In this document: one piece after another, positions 1 through 12,159 of the stretch | Numbering within the stretch: position 1 is the stretch's first letter | How the letters are laid out: every line of letters starts with the position of its first letter | NCBI GenBank assembly: GCA_963855995.1 | Contig: OY979717.1 | Span: 27,795,746-27,859,745 of the forward strand | Direction of reading: 5' to 3' | DNA: 64,000 nucleotides | Source: Muricea muricata | Lineage: Eukaryota; Cnidaria; Anthozoa; Malacalcyonacea; Plexauridae | Translations under genes and position numbers: made by a program | The notes under the pieces: model-generated | What the model saw: only the letters and a program-made list of their open reading frames with translations | Told to the model about the DNA's origin: nothing | Database searches by the model: none

Positions 1-1199
1 CAAGTTGTAGGGCTGGCTTCAATGTGATGAAAGGGGCACGATCAAGCTTGTCAGAGTACGCGATGAAATAAGTATACAACTGTAAGTAATAGGTAAAATA
101 CGAGCGGCAGATCTGAATGGGGATTTGGGGATCTGAATGGGAGCTTAATATTATGCAGTACTTGGCCACTTAATTGCCAGTTGTTTTATTGTGGTTGTGC
201 CTTGGCATTGCTTTATGACTGTTTGTTTTATAATGTAAATACGCAAATACGTGGTTTTCAAACAATCTTACAGCATTTTAACACTATGCTGGCAGATGGG
301 GCGGAAATAAAAAGATTTTGATGAACGTTGAGGAGGAATATAATGAAAATAAACAGGGCGTATTCTGCTTGTGTGCGTAATATAGCTTTTCGTTAGCGTA
401 TAGTTTGTTATTTGTTAGTGAACAATGTATCGTCGTTTTCGCCAGCAAAAATCTAACGAAGAGGAATTGTCATTTCTGGAAGAAGAAGAAGCGTAACCGT
501 AACCCTAACTATAAAGTCTGATTTTTAGCAAATATATCTGTTATGGAAGAAATATATAAATGCTTGTTTGTTTCGTGCGCGTCCAATATATAAATATTAA
601 TCAGGAACATTTTTTAACAAAGTTAATAAATGCTTGCTAATTAGTTGACCTGCATCTAAGGACATATAGACTCATTGTTGCCTCATTAATATATTATCGA
701 GACATAGTATAAGCAAAATAACCAATTCTTACTGGTTGGCGCTATTAAATTTGCATGCTTTAGGCAAAATACTTCGTTGCCATTGGTTTTCAACAATGGC
801 TCTGAATAAATTGAATGCAGATCAGTACATGGCTGTCTTCTGTGTGTATCGTGTAAAATAATGTTTTAAAATTATACTTTACAAATCGATTGATCTAGTG
901 AAAGTTTGTTGTTGTACTCATATTCCCAATATTTTTCGTAGGTGCGGGCAAATTTAAAATACGAAGAGAAGAAGAATTCTTTACGTACAATACATGATTG
1001 TTAAGTATTATAATCAGTATGAAGTGAGACTGAATACCCTCGCCGGTGCCTAGGCCTTATGTATAGTCTTTTAGTTCGTATTTTGCAAACTTCGGTTACT
1101 AACATGGCATGAAGGAATTAACACATGTCACAAATCTAAAGTAGTCTTTATTTTTCACGAATAGGGAAAGTACAAGAACTGAAGCATTTGATATTCTAA

Positions 1200-1960
1200 A
1201 ACAAAAGACAAAATAAAAAAATGCAGTGAAGTATGCGTTATCAGCATCGACATAATCACGACCACAAGCATAAGACTACGAGCATAAACTACGAAAGAAC
1301 AAAACGAATTTCAAAAGAATATTCTTTCTGCTTTTCTTCGCAATTTGAATGTCATTCGATGCATGAAAAATTCTACGTCTATAACAGGCCTTATTCCGCC
1401 TGTAATACCACGCGAAGTGATCATGGAGAATGAAATTGTTGATTTAAATGTTTTATTTCTTAATTTAAATAATATATTTCAAGTTTTATTTACAATCTAC
1501 ATACCTACCATTAACGCCGCGTTTGTTCCCAGAGTGCACCGTTCCTTCTGTACATGTCGTACAGTAGGTTTCTTTCTACGGCTTGAAAAGGCCTACGCAA
1601 GCGTGGCATTTTTTCTCAGATTTTGCAGGATTGATGTTGGTATGTCATCAGTGGAATTGACAATTTAGGTTTGTTTTAAAAGTAGGATTTTTTCATGTAT
1701 CGAGTGCAATTCAACAACAGATTAACTATAACTTTCGTTTTAATTATGGTTATAAAACCCTCGTCTTAATTACGGTAGCAACATAATTATGCACAAGCAC
1801 AAGTTCAATTAACAAAAGACAAAGCAAACAAATGCAGTGAAGTGTGCGACGTAATAGTCTACAGGGTGTCCCAAAAAACCCCCAAAACTATTGAAAATGA
1901 TCTACATATGGTAAACAAAAGCAAATTCAAAAGAAAAGTCTTTCTGCTTCTATTCGTAAA
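1200..1960. repeat. diverged direct repeat pair, about 605 bp apart
   Basis: A segment at about 1200-1350 (AAAACAAAAGACAAAATAAA, then ATGCAGTGAAG) recurs at about 1805-1960 with the same order of landmarks, including AAAAGAA...TCTTTCTGCTT...TTCG.AA. The copies are clearly diverged, so this is an old duplication. Short open frames over each copy are not conserved as protein. Confidence 0.45.
1858..1885. repeat. solo mariner-like terminus
   Basis: The sequence TACAGGGTGTCCCAAAAAAC at 1859 has the form typical of mariner/Tc1-family element ends. Similar starts, diverged, occur at about 7985 (TACAGGGTATCC) and 32334 (TACAGGGTGTTCAC). No matching opposite end or transposase is found close to this copy, so it is probably a remnant. 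Confidence 0.4.
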
Positions 1961-3419
1961 CCTCCGAGGAAAAGTTATTTTTAATGTAATTTATCGCTTG
2001 GTCAGTTCGGTTGAAAACCAAGTAATTATTTACTGGCTTATGCGCTGCGTCATTTTCGCTCATAGCACACATGGTGGCGGGCTACAAACAGTTTCGATAA
2101 TAAATAAAGTGGCTTTTGCCCAAGTAGGCTGTTTCTTGGTTAAGAAATATTGGACTGTGTCAAAAAACTTATAATAACACTACGCCACTACATTTTATGC
2201 TTTTGCTTGTTGCTTAAACTTGAACTAATCAGATCTTGGATTTTGACAAAAGACATTGCATAATAAATTAGTACTAGAAGTTACTATCGCAAGGAAAGTG
2301 CTGCCGTACGATCTACGTCTTGATTATAGTAATCTTTTAACATAATTTTACACACAGTCACACACTGTATGAATGAATTTAATTTGTTTAAAATAGTTGA
2401 AATTACAACGTGCCATATAGTGCACTGTGAATTGCATTACTTTGTGTAATGTCATGTGATTCTTGGTGCTGATAATAATTCTAAACTGCCATTAAACATG
2501 AATAGAAGTCATACTATTATTTCAGTCTTCAAGACGTCATGAAGGAAATATGTCCTTCAAGGTGTTGGATAAGTTCTTTCTTGCAATATTAGTTCTAGGA
2601 AGTTTATCATAGTCCATTGTCTGATTTTTTGTGCAACATGTAGATGTTCCAAATTTATTTAACATGTAGTCTTCATTGATGGCCATCATTATTGTCTAAC
2701 AACTTGTTAGGGTAACTTGTTAGGGTAAGCTTGGGATACAATGCTCCTGGCATCCACGATGAAGGTTGAAAAGAAGTATGGTGATTTAACCATACCGGTA
2801 CTGTGTTTTGAAGATTCCATCCCATTGCATAAATTATGATAAACTGAATTCCATCCATTTGGTAGATTTAAAACATGTAGTGTCTTTTTAACTTTATAAA
2901 ACAGCAAAATTTCACTCTTCAATTTTGACTTAGAACCATGTTCAAATAACTCAAATGTCAACATAGGAACCTATTACTGCTCTTTTCTAAGTTTTATTTT
3001 AATGATGTAGCTTTGTGCTATATTGTAAAAACTATCAAATATTTTTTTCTGTGTTGATATACAGTTGTACCATTACTAGTAGAATTTGGAAGAACTCATT
3101 TTTCCAATTTCCACTCATGTTGTCACAATAATTTTTTCTCAACATGGAAAATAGTTTATTTTTTGTAAATAGATAGTTAACGTTACTTTAAAAAGTTTTT
3201 GAATAGTGAAATTAGTCAATACTTTTATTCATTAAATGTTTGCAAAGTTGAGTAAATTATGTACTTGTTGCAACAAGTGTGATTTTGGGCAACTGTCATG
3301 GGGAAAATGTTTATATTTCATAAATAAAAAGTCATTATAAAGTATTTCAAGAGTGGAATCATTTAATATTTTTATGTAAGGCATTTCCAATTTACATGTA
3401 TGCTGAGGGGCTATGCTGA

Positions 3420-4700
3420 CATCAGGTTGATTTTTTAAAAGAAATTAATTGGGCAGAACATGAATATATGAATGGTTCTATAGCTGATGTGTTTGTAGTA
3501 TTTTTTACTTTGGGGTCTACAGCTGACATTTTAGAAAAAAAATTAATTGGGCAGAGCACGAATACATGGACGGTTCTATAGCTGATGTGTTTGTAATATT
3601 TTTACTTTGGGGTCTACAGCTGACACTTTCTAAAAGAAATTAATTGCACAGAACTTGAATATTTAATCCCTACCCTAACAACTCTGAGACCTCCAGATAG
3701 TGCTTTGATAGCACAATTAAAATGGCAGCTGTACAGTTTCCGAATAATGCATTGCAGTGCAAAATCTTTAATTTAAGAAAGCAAATAGATGTCTTTTAAA
3801 AAATAGACTTACATAGCCAGGGGCCAATTTGTGTTTATTCTGCTAAAATTGCTCATCTTGATTGTGTCATCTTTATTCAGTAATTTTCAATTGACATTGC
3901 CAACACATCCTAACCCTAGTAAAATGGGCTTGTGGACATATTTTTCTGTAATCATGGACTGAAAATTTTCAATTGACATTGTCAATACATTCTAGCCCTA
4001 GGAAAATGTGCATGTGGACATATTTTTTTGTAATCGTAGACTGAAATTTTAATCAAAGTTAATTTCCCCATTTGAAATCAGACTTTGGAGACTGAAATTC
4101 AGTGATAAGTGTGTTAACTATCAAAAATGACCTTACCAAAATGAAATTTGGTGCACAGTTTTACACCAAAATCATACACATTTGTCGCCATTTGAAGTCA
4201 GACTTTAGGGTCTAAAGGTGGCACCGTGGCACGTTTGTAATATTGCTTACTTTGCAGTCTGTATAGCTAACATTTTACAAAAGAATTAATTGGGCAGAAT
4301 AACATGAGCATATCAGTATACACACAAACACTCGTTGGGTCTACAGGTGACACAATATAGTAATAGGTGACAATATAGTAATATTGCTTACTTTGGGGTC
4401 TATAGCTAACATTTTATAAAAGAATTAATTGAGCAGAACAACATGAGTATATGAATATACACACTAACACTGGTTGCCATTTGAAGTCGGACTCTGGAGT
4501 CTATAGCTCAGGCGTTTGTAATATTTCTTGAGCTTTCAGTTTTAATCGACATTTAATCAATTTGAAGTCGGACGCACAAACACTCGTTGCCATTTTAAGT
4601 CGGACTTTGTGTATGTAGCTAAGGCGTTTGTAATGTTTCTTGTTGAGGCTATAGCTGACACGTTTGTAATATTTCTTGAGCTTACAATTTTAGTAATATT
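3420..4700. repeat. region of degenerate tandem repeats
   Basis: Several local tandem duplications are stacked here. A unit of about 98 bp containing AATTAATTGGGCAGA and GGGGTCTACAGCTGACA occurs about 2.5 times between 3430 and 3660. A unit with TTTTCAATTGACATTG...TGGACATATTTTT is doubled at about 3885-4050. The first motif family returns, more diverged, at 4230-4450 and again as GAAGTCGGACT...GTTTGTAATATTTCTTGAG up to 4700. Nothing coding is seen. Confidence 0.55.
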
Positions 4701-4769
4701 TCTTCAGCTTTCAATTTGAATCGAGATTTGATCAAATTTCCGAGTTTTTTCCGACATACACCAGGCATA

Positions 4770-4880
4770 TTTTAAGAAAATTTTGTTGACCATCCCCCTC
4801 ATCTTAAAAACCAACCTGAATACTTAATTTTCCGGGCCAACCCCCTCATTTTAAAAACCAACCTGAATACTTAATTTTCC
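4770..4880. repeat. two-copy tandem repeat, about 53 bp
   Basis: The block CCCCCTCATCTTAAAAACCA followed by ACCTGAATACTTAATTTTCC is repeated directly with one substitution in the shared part. It is a simple short duplication. Confidence 0.55.
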
Positions 4881-5018
4881 CCCGGAATTGCTGACATCTC
4901 CACCGCACAAATCGAGATTTCGACTAAATATAACTCGGCCGGGGAACTGGACACGAAAAAGCAAGAACTTCGTGTAACGTCAAGAATAGTGTGCTGCCTC
5001 GCTGGCGCTCGGCAGCAA

Positions 5019-5233
5019 TAAGTCTGCATATGTCCTTAGATGCATATGGTCATAAACAAGCCAATCAGATCTTGGATTTTGACGAAAGACATTGCATAAT
5101 AAATGAATATAAGTCTGCATATGTCCTTAAATGCATATGGTCATAAACAAACCAAATCAGATCTTGGATTTTGACGAAAGACATTGCATAAATGAATATA
5201 AGTCTGCATATGTCCTTAGATGCAGGTCAACTA
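5019..5233. repeat. tandem repeat, about 88-bp unit
   Basis: AAGTCTGCATATGTCCTTA followed by GATGCATATGGTCATAAACA and CAGATCTTGGATTTTGACG is present two and a half times. A related piece (CAGATCTTGGATTTTGAC) also occurs at about 2230, so the unit belongs to a dispersed family. The last copy runs into the right arm of the 642/5233 inverted repeat. Confidence 0.55.
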
Positions 5234-5399
5234 TTAGGATACAGCTGTATCAAAGGTTAAGAATACTAATTAGGACACAGCTTTATCAGAGTGTTGACTT
5301 GTATTGGGGTTTAAAAAGATATCATGTGACATAAATATGGTTCATTTATTGGGTAATTAGCTTATTAATCATTCATGAATTTTACAACTATGCATAACT

Positions 5400-6820
5400 G
5401 TTGCTGTCTCGCCTTGCGTACACACGTATCCGGCGCACACTAGTTTTGATAACTTTTTAAAAATTCTCAGGGTAAAAACCACTTAAAACGCAACTGATTC
5501 GATTAAATGTCAACACTTGTAACCACATACCTCTGAAAACAAGAAAAGAAGTTGCAGTCACATGAGCGTGTTGTGTTTACATATTGATCAACATTAATTT
5601 AATTGCATAAAAATGAAGGACTTGACGAGAATTTAAAACAAATATTTTCATGATGAGCGAGAACTCTTATTACTATTATTATAATTGTTATTATTATTTA
5701 TTCGCTTGAATCGTGTTTGAATTTTCGACACTTTTAAGTGTAAATTTTCGACACTTTGAATTTTTGACAATTTTAAAAAAGTTGTATGGCATTTAAATTC
5801 CTATTAATTTTAAAAAGGCCTTTTAAAGCGTATTTGGCTGTGATTTTTGCTGCAATAACGGAATGTGCTAATTGAAATCGAAATATCGATTTTCAAATTG
5901 ATTATTCGGGCTTAGACGGAACATATGAACATGACAGCCCCCAGTAATCGATCTTGCAGTGCCCTGCAACGCTCCACCCGTATCCACAGCACGCTGTTAC
6001 GGGCACGTAATTACAACAGAGAGAGTGTGATAAAAGTCTGGTACTGCCAAGTTAGCATGCACCATTGAGTGTAACGCAAGGACTATTCATGCAGGGACTT
6101 GGCTTTGCCATTCAAATGAAATCAATGATGCTACCAACCATTACAGATGCTACCGACCGTCTACGCAATCTAAATTTGCGGCGACACTAAACACTGGTTA
6201 AGACCGCCGTGGAAATGTCGTGGGCGCCTCCATAGATGGATATTGAAGCTATTTTTATCTTGTGATTGACACCGATGCGGCTATACGGTAACGCAAATTT
6301 TTACCGTATGTCTAGAATTTTTGGTGGTCATTTGCTATTAAAACAAAGTTTCTTGCAAACTATATTGGTTAAATTTAGGAAATACTTTTAGCTGTTAGAC
6401 TAAAATTCTAAGCTGCATAACGCTGGTAAAGATAACATTAGTTTACTGAATTGATTGTAATAAATTGGTATTTGAATCGAGGATCCGTTTTATAAACAAT
6501 AGCACTGCGGCCTTGTTTTCTTCAGTATAGTGTAATAAAAGGGTAAAAGTAGTCGGGGACCGAGCATGTTGTGTATGTAGTCCTATTTTTCACATTGCTC
6601 TGTTTCCTTTGTTCTTTAGAGTAAAATATATTTAACATCCCCTGTCAATTAAGTGTTTGAAAAGCTGGGGGCGGTTTTTAATTTCAACAGGGGAGAGCGT
6701 TGCTGAAAACAATGATCAAATTCCAAGGCAAAACAATTAATAGATCAATAATCCCCTGTAATATTCTCCCGTAATATTCCCCTGCGTAATATTCTGTTCG
6801 TCGTCGTAGTCCTGATAGTC
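5400..6820. other. no feature recognised
   Basis: AT-rich sequence with no supported exon, RNA gene or clear repeat structure on either strand. Confidence 0.5.
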
Positions 6821-6822
6821 AG

Positions 6823-7455
6823 GGAGGCAGAGGTAATTTTACCTACCTTCTCGAGGGACAAATTCATTTTGCTCTTAAATTGTCCGTTGGATACGTAATA
6901 TTACAATTCTGAATGTTGTTTGGCCCGATAAAACTATTATGTGGTCAAAAATAGTAAACTTTCAAATTCGTTCATTAGAAAAATAACTTGTATCATAAGA
7001 AAGCTTATAAAAAACAACATATAAGACATCATTACGGGCACCCTTGTTTTTCAAGCCGTTTTTGAGTTATTGCTGCTTCAAAATGGGAAAGTGTCCTAAA
7101 ATGGCACTAATTTCCTGGGCACTGGTCGAAAAATAAGTTTTCATAACGCTCATAACTCAATAAAAATGTGAAAAATAAAAGTAAAAATAATTATGTGTTA
7201 TGCGTAATTTTTTATTACCTTTTTGATAACGTAAGTGGTTTTTCCTAGAAACAAATCTGAAATTTCGCCTTTCTTGACAATAATATAGTTTTATAGAAAA
7301 TTTCGCGAAAAACATGTTGGCTGGAGCCCACAAGAAATTTTATCGCGTTCAACATGCAGAAATATATTTACTAGACCTAAAGGTACAATATAAACATAAA
7401 ATGAAATTGCCTCTCAGTATGGTAAGTAAACATATATTTTTGTACCTCTGCCTCC
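6823..7455 (+). repeat. dispersed repeat, copy 1
   Basis: The stretch beginning GCAGAGGTAATTTTACCTAC and containing AAATTGTCCGTTGGAT is matched, with divergence, at 18945-19640. The order of landmarks (CTTCTCGAGGGA, AAATTGTCCGTTG, CTTTCAA.TTCGTT, AGACCTAAAGGT.CAATATAA) is the same. No protein is encoded in a conserved way in both copies. Confidence 0.55.
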
Positions 7456-7900
7456 GCGACTATGAGCTTGCTTTTTGCTTTCGTTCTTATCATCAAACTT
7501 TTCCACTGCAGTACCGAGAATCTCATTTAATTCAATTGTTGGAAATTCAACGCCACTGAATGTATTTTGGGTGCATGATGTAAAAGTCTTCGTCCCACTA
7601 ACTCATCCCTTCCGCGTATAACTATCTAGCATCGCAAACACAACGAACACATGTAGTGTTTTACAATACAAATTCATGACCTTGTGATTTAAAACTTCAT
7701 GGTGCGTAATTTGTGCTTTGTTCTATTATTTTACATCGTTGTGATATGACCAATGCGTTAAACTGATCATGCTTTGTCTTTTTTCTTTCCGAAACAAAAG
7801 CGATCATTGTTTGGGACTCGTTTAATTAAGTGCCTTTTATAACGAATTTATTTCTATTAAGCCTCCTTAATCAACCTCGCCAATGTGAGAAATAAGTACG

Positions 7901-7974
7901 TTATTTTGAGGCACCTCGGGGATATGTGTTTATCAATAAATCACATGTACATATCCACTCGTTGCCTCAAAATA
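7901..7974. repeat. 74-bp snap-back hairpin
   Basis: TTATTTTGAGGCA at 7901-7913 is exactly complementary to TGCCTCAAAATAA at 7962-7974. A second inner pair (GGATATGT / ACATATCC) extends the hairpin. This is probably a very short MITE or a cruciform-prone sequence. Confidence 0.5.
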
Positions 7975-8109
7975 ATCTATAAATACAGGGTATCCTAAAA
8001 TCCCGGAACTTTATCATATAATTATATATTCCATTCAAAATAATAAAGAATTTGAAATACTTAATATATACTTAATTACTTAATCAATTTGTAAATGGTT
8101 GCGGTTTAA

Positions 8110-8127
8110 GGGGGGGGGGGGGGGGGG
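8110..8127 (+). repeat. G homopolymer, 18 bases
   Basis: An uninterrupted run of 18 G residues in otherwise AT-rich DNA. Its length is probably variable and prone to sequencing error. Confidence 0.8.
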
Positions 8128-8394
8128 TGGCACAGCCTGCATGCCAAAAAGCAGCGAACTTCACAAAAATCCAGAATGAAAACTGATACGAATGCGGAGA
8201 AATTGCTTTTTTGCCAATATCCATAGCAAGCTATCAAATCTGCATAACAACACAATAGCTTGAGTGCTATAAGTTCATCCTCACTTGATGTACAGCGTGG
8301 TGACCTGTTTCACTATCCCGGGAAATGTCGCCACAACGTTTTATGCACAATGGAAAAAATGAATTCTTTTAATAAGATCTAATATAACGACAAT

Positions 8395-8766
8395 GGCCGT
8401 TTTTGTACTAGAGACGCATAATGCGTCCTATATTGTTCGTCTAGTATAAAGACGGGATGCATAATCCGACGAACTATCAGGCAAACCACTATACGATAAT
8501 TTTTTTTCTAGCTTTTTGCTTCACGGTTTTAGAATAGCCAGATTATTCGTCTGTGTGCCGTCTTTATACACACAGACGCATAATACGTCTAGACGAACTA
8601 TCGTCGATAGTGCGTCTGTTCAGACGAATTTAACCGAACATAGTTCGTCCAGACGCATAATGCGTCTTGTGCCCGTCTTTATACTACAGACGCATAATCA
8701 GACGAATAATAAAACCTTGCCCAAGTTCGTCCAGACGCATAATGCGTCTCTAGTATAAAAACGGCC
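8395..8766. mobile_element. MITE built of GACGCATAATGCGTC palindromes
   Basis: The ends are inverted repeats of about 33 bp: GGCCGTTTTTGTACTAGAGA at the left and, reversed and complemented, GGCCGTTTTTATACTAGAGA at the right, both running into GACGCAT.ATGCGTC. The interior repeats the palindrome GACGCATAATGCGTC (or a shortened form) several times, separated by GTTCGTCTAGACG-like spacers. There is no coding capacity; the open frame seen across it is a by-product of the repeats. The target duplication could not be fixed with confidence. Family assignment is open. Confidence 0.75.
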
Positions 8767-9879
8767 AATAATTTAATTGGGTATTTTTTTTATTTTTCTT
8801 TTGGCAAAAAAATCAGTTCGGTATGTTTGAGAGAATATAGCATCAACATATTGTATATTCCTGACAGCACTTGGTAATGTTGAATTGTATTTAAGAATAT
8901 TATGCTGTACACACTGCAAAACTATATGCTCAATGCTCTATGCAAAATTATTTTTTTATATTCTTACCTTCTGCGGCAACACGTTTAAACAAAACAGATG
9001 TAATAGTCCAGACGAGGAACAATATTTGAATACATAACATCGTTTCTCTTCCCATCACAGCAGGATTATGAGTTTAATAATCCTGGCCGGATTCTGCTTA
9101 AGTTTTGCTTGCTGCTTGTTGTGTTGTCGTATAAAAGACTCAACTGTGTGCGATAATCCTGAATAGATTTATTGGTTCCGCCAAATGGACGTCCTTTCAA
9201 AGAGCTGCAATTGCATTGTGGGCAATTTATAACTGAGCAGCCCTAAATTGAAACAGCGTGGTGGTTTGTCATAATGTCATAATGACAGAATCATTGATTT
9301 TACTGGAACTGCACTAGCGTTTCCGCATCACCGCGCGCGTCCTAAAAAACTACCTTAATAATTTGATAATTTTTTGTATACGTCTAGTCAAATTCATCAG
9401 CGTAACAGGAGAAACTCATCCAGACTTTACAAGAGGTATACAGTACAACAACAAACTCTATGAAAGCAAACTTTCAAAGTGGCTGTTATATGACAGGATT
9501 TAGATTAGAATCAAATATGACAAACGCTTGCAATGGTGCGAATAACCAAACTAAGTCGCATTTTTTTTTATTGAATCCAACACGGGATTTAGATTCAAAT
9601 GCATTCTACTGAGATAAAACTATATTACTGTATCATATCAGTGTAAGAAATTGTATGACGCTATTTGCCTATATGACGATACGTAGCTACTTTAATTTAC
9701 TGGAATTATATTCTTGCTCTACTTTTCTTGAAAATAATATATTGCAAGGGAGTATTTTTCAGATTCACTGTAAATATATTAATTTTTAAATTTTTATGCA
9801 CAGAAGCAGATGACATATCACCTATTGTGCAAACAGATAGGATCCTCACTATGAGGGACACAGGCAAAATGCAGTTCTA

Positions 9880-10160
9880 AATTATGTTTTGGTGAACCTA
9901 ATTATGTTATTCAAAATAATTAGAACAGAATTTGAAGCAACACAACAGAATTTGGGGGCCGTTGGGTTAACACAACAAAAGACGAAACAACAGAATTTGG
10001 GACAACGCAACGGGAATTTGGAACAAAATAACAGAATTTGGGAAACAGCAGAATTCAAGATAACAAAACAAAAGCTGGAGCAAAAGAACATAATTCGTGG
10101 CAGCTGTTTCAAATTCTATTCTGCTGTTTTAAATTCTGTTCTGCAGCGTTTTGGTTCGAC
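9880..10160. repeat. degenerate ACAGAATTTGG repeat patch
   Basis: ACAGAATTTG recurs irregularly (about every 20-40 bases) with AACACAACA spacers, and in inverted form (CAAATTCTATTCTG, AAATTCTGTTCTG) at the right. Open frames on both strands over this patch reflect the repeat and not a gene. Confidence 0.45.
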
Positions 10161-10747
10161 ATCCACAAATGACCGGAATTGCAGGAGCTAAAAGTTAATT
10201 TAGCCTATGATATTTATCATAATTGTTCTTCACAATATGTAAGCAAATATTTTCTCCCGTGAATTGGTTGAGCCCTGTGCATGAGTACAATTTGTTAAGT
10301 GTATAAGTCGCCGTTTAAGGCGCGAGATAGTCTTGATAATTCAACTGTATATACTGTACATTGCCACGATTAAACTTGTGTGTTGTGATCGAAAGAAAAT
10401 CAGAAGAGAAATAAAGTTATATGAAGTAAAGAAATAGTACATAGAGGAAATAATTATATTTGTGAATACAGAATAGAACGAGCATCTGTATTTTACGTTT
10501 GTATTTTGCATTTTTGTTTATTCTGCGCGGTACTAACCATTCAGCAATTACAGTTGATTTTCGAAAGGCTGAGCGTGCAATTACGTATACAATAAAAAAG
10601 TAAATTTACAAAACGTGTGAGGCCTATACAGACTATGGGTTCTAGTCAGTTGTAGTATCTGAATAAATTATACAATTACATCATAATTATTGCTATATTA
10701 TATATACTGTACTAGCTACATACAGTATTTACAAACACTCTAAAAAC

Positions 10748-11095
10748 AGGTGTGTTTGATAACACACCAAGGTGTGTTTTAGTACACACCAAGGTGTGCA
10801 CAATAGCACACAAAGGTGTGTAATTTTAACACACCTTTTTACTTATAATCAGAAAACACACCATGGTGTGTTGGAAAACACACCAAGGTGTGCTGGAAAA
10901 CACATCAATATGTGTAAGAAAACGCACCAAGATGTGTACAAAAACACACCCTATTTTTACACACCTTTTATTACACAACTTTGAAAAATACAAGCTGTGT
11001 TAGGAAACACACCTTTTTGATGAAAACACACCATGGTGTGTTTTGGAACACACCATACACAAGTTTGAGAAACAGCTAGGTGTGTTAGAAAGCAC
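10748..11095. repeat. array of CACACC/GGTGTG palindromes (left)
   Basis: Imperfect copies of AACACACCAAGGTGTGTT separated by a few A/T-rich bases occur roughly every 18-25 bases. Each half-site is GGTGTG, so each unit can fold back on itself or with any other unit. The apparent open frame across it is produced by the repeat. Confidence 0.8.
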
Positions 11096-11488
11096 AGCTT
11101 GTTTTTGGTATGTTACGAAGCAAAAGTATGAAGAATTTCATATGGTAAATATAAATGATATATAATTTGTCATCATCATATTAGCATGGTGTTAACTTCA
11201 GTTTATCCGTCCTAACATGGCGACTCAGAATATCGAGCTTAGTCTTAGATATTCATATATGAGTAAAACTCTCACAACACATCAGATCTATGCCGCCCGG
11301 TTGTCCAGTAGCAGTTAGATAAAAATGTTATGCATTTATTTTTTCCTTGCCCGATAAAAATGTAAACTATTTCATTTTTCGCTCCGCGGGCAAGCAAGTT
11401 TTTATCCAGTTGTTTCTAGAGATCAGTGGTAGTACTACGCGCGCAAAGCTCACCGGGAATCTTCACACTTGGACTTCATATATTTGCA

Positions 11489-12147
11489 GGAAGGCACTAG
11501 ATAGGATCGAGTAAAACCACGTCGGGCCGAGTCCTTGCTCGCCCTTCGGGCTCGCGCTTTAGCTAAATTTGGTGAAGTAGATACAGTCCCAGTGAGTGAG
11601 AATAGTGAGTGAGAATAGTTTTAATAAGAAAAAATATAAGAATATAAGAAAAAAAAGTATTCAAAAAATTAAGAAAAAAAAAGTATAAAACAAAAGCGTG
11701 CAACTGGGCGCGAACCCGGAACAAACAGGTCAGAAGCGTGCGACCTAGACCACTGAGCTAATGCGGCCAATCGAAACTTCACCGTTAAAAACTAAATTTA
11801 TACTGCTTATGTAACCGTGCTTGTAGGCACCGCTGTCAAATGTATCAAGTATTAACTTATTGCGGGCTCGCCGTGGTTTTACTCGATCCATAGAAATAAA
11901 AGATATAGAATGCGCGCTCCTATCTATTTTCAGGTAAACAAATGACGCTATATTAAAATTCAAAATGGCCGATTTATAAGGGCAAATTAAACTCGCCCCA
12001 CTGTAATTCGCATAGACCGCTCCTCGGACAAATCCAACATGGCGGATTTATAAGGGCAATTTTTTTTCAATTTGGGTACCGGCTAGGTTACCAAGCACGC
12101 ATTCTATATCTATTATTTCTATGACTCGATCCTATCTAGTGCCTTCC
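11489..12147. mobile_element. 659-bp MITE with 9-bp target duplications
   Basis: The termini are perfect inverted repeats of 24 bp beginning GGAAGGCACTAGATAGGATC. They are flanked by identical 9-bp direct repeats ATATTTGCA (11480-11488 and 12148-12156), a length typical of Mutator-like elements. The interior carries smaller inverted duplications, for example GATCGAGTAAAACCACG at about 11506 and its complement at about 11871, and a doubled GGC.GATTTATAAGGGCAA. It sits inside the larger 10736-15002 element, so it arrived later. It has no coding capacity. Confidence 0.8.
11697..11768 (-). tRNA. tRNA-like sequence (possible Arg-UCU-derived), degenerate, inside a MITE
   Basis: Read on the minus strand it shows an A-box-like TTAGCTCAGTGGTCTAGG and a B-box-like GGGTTCGCGCC at tRNA spacing. 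Between them is CACGCTTCTGACCTG, which fits an anticodon arm with loop CTTCTGA, giving UCU if the stem once read CAGG/CCTG. The acceptor stem does not pair well, so this is probably a tRNA pseudogene or tRNA-derived promoter and not a working tRNA. Downstream on the same strand are long T runs that could end Pol III transcription. Confidence 0.45.
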
Positions 12148-12159
12148 ATATTTGCATGC

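Larger units (their letters stand above)
642..5233. repeat. 26-bp inverted repeat pair spanning 4.6 kb
   Basis: Positions 642-667 (TAGTTGACCTGCATCTAAGG followed by ACATAT) reappear as an exact reverse complement at 5208-5233. Outside the match both sides also share a CTAAT-like sequence. This could be the terminal inverted repeats of a non-autonomous transposon of about 4.6 kb, or two independent copies of a dispersed repeat. The second reading is supported by two further partial copies just inside the right end (about 5028 and 5118). No transposase is seen between them. Confidence 0.45.
1..5400. other. gene-free stretch with diverged repeats
   Basis: I see no convincing exon on either strand. 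Open frames here are short, low in complexity and lack recognisable motifs or paired splice sites. The stretch is AT-rich and made of short duplicated segments, listed separately where they are clear. It may be the 3' intergenic flank of the minus-strand receptor gene or part of a neighbouring gene's intron; the sequence does not decide this. Confidence 0.6.

Noticed and set aside
481..520. Telomere-like AACCCTAAC text
   Set aside because: Only one or two partial units; no array.
8516..8758. 80-codon frame in the palindrome MITE
   Set aside because: By-product of GACGCATAATGCGTC repeats.
10772..10984. 70-codon frame over the CACACC array
   Set aside because: Created by the repeat array; no domain or splice signals.
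10748..11095. CRISPR-like array
   Set aside because: Units are short palindromes with tiny irregular A/T spacers, in an animal genome with introns; there are no cas genes and no unique spacers.
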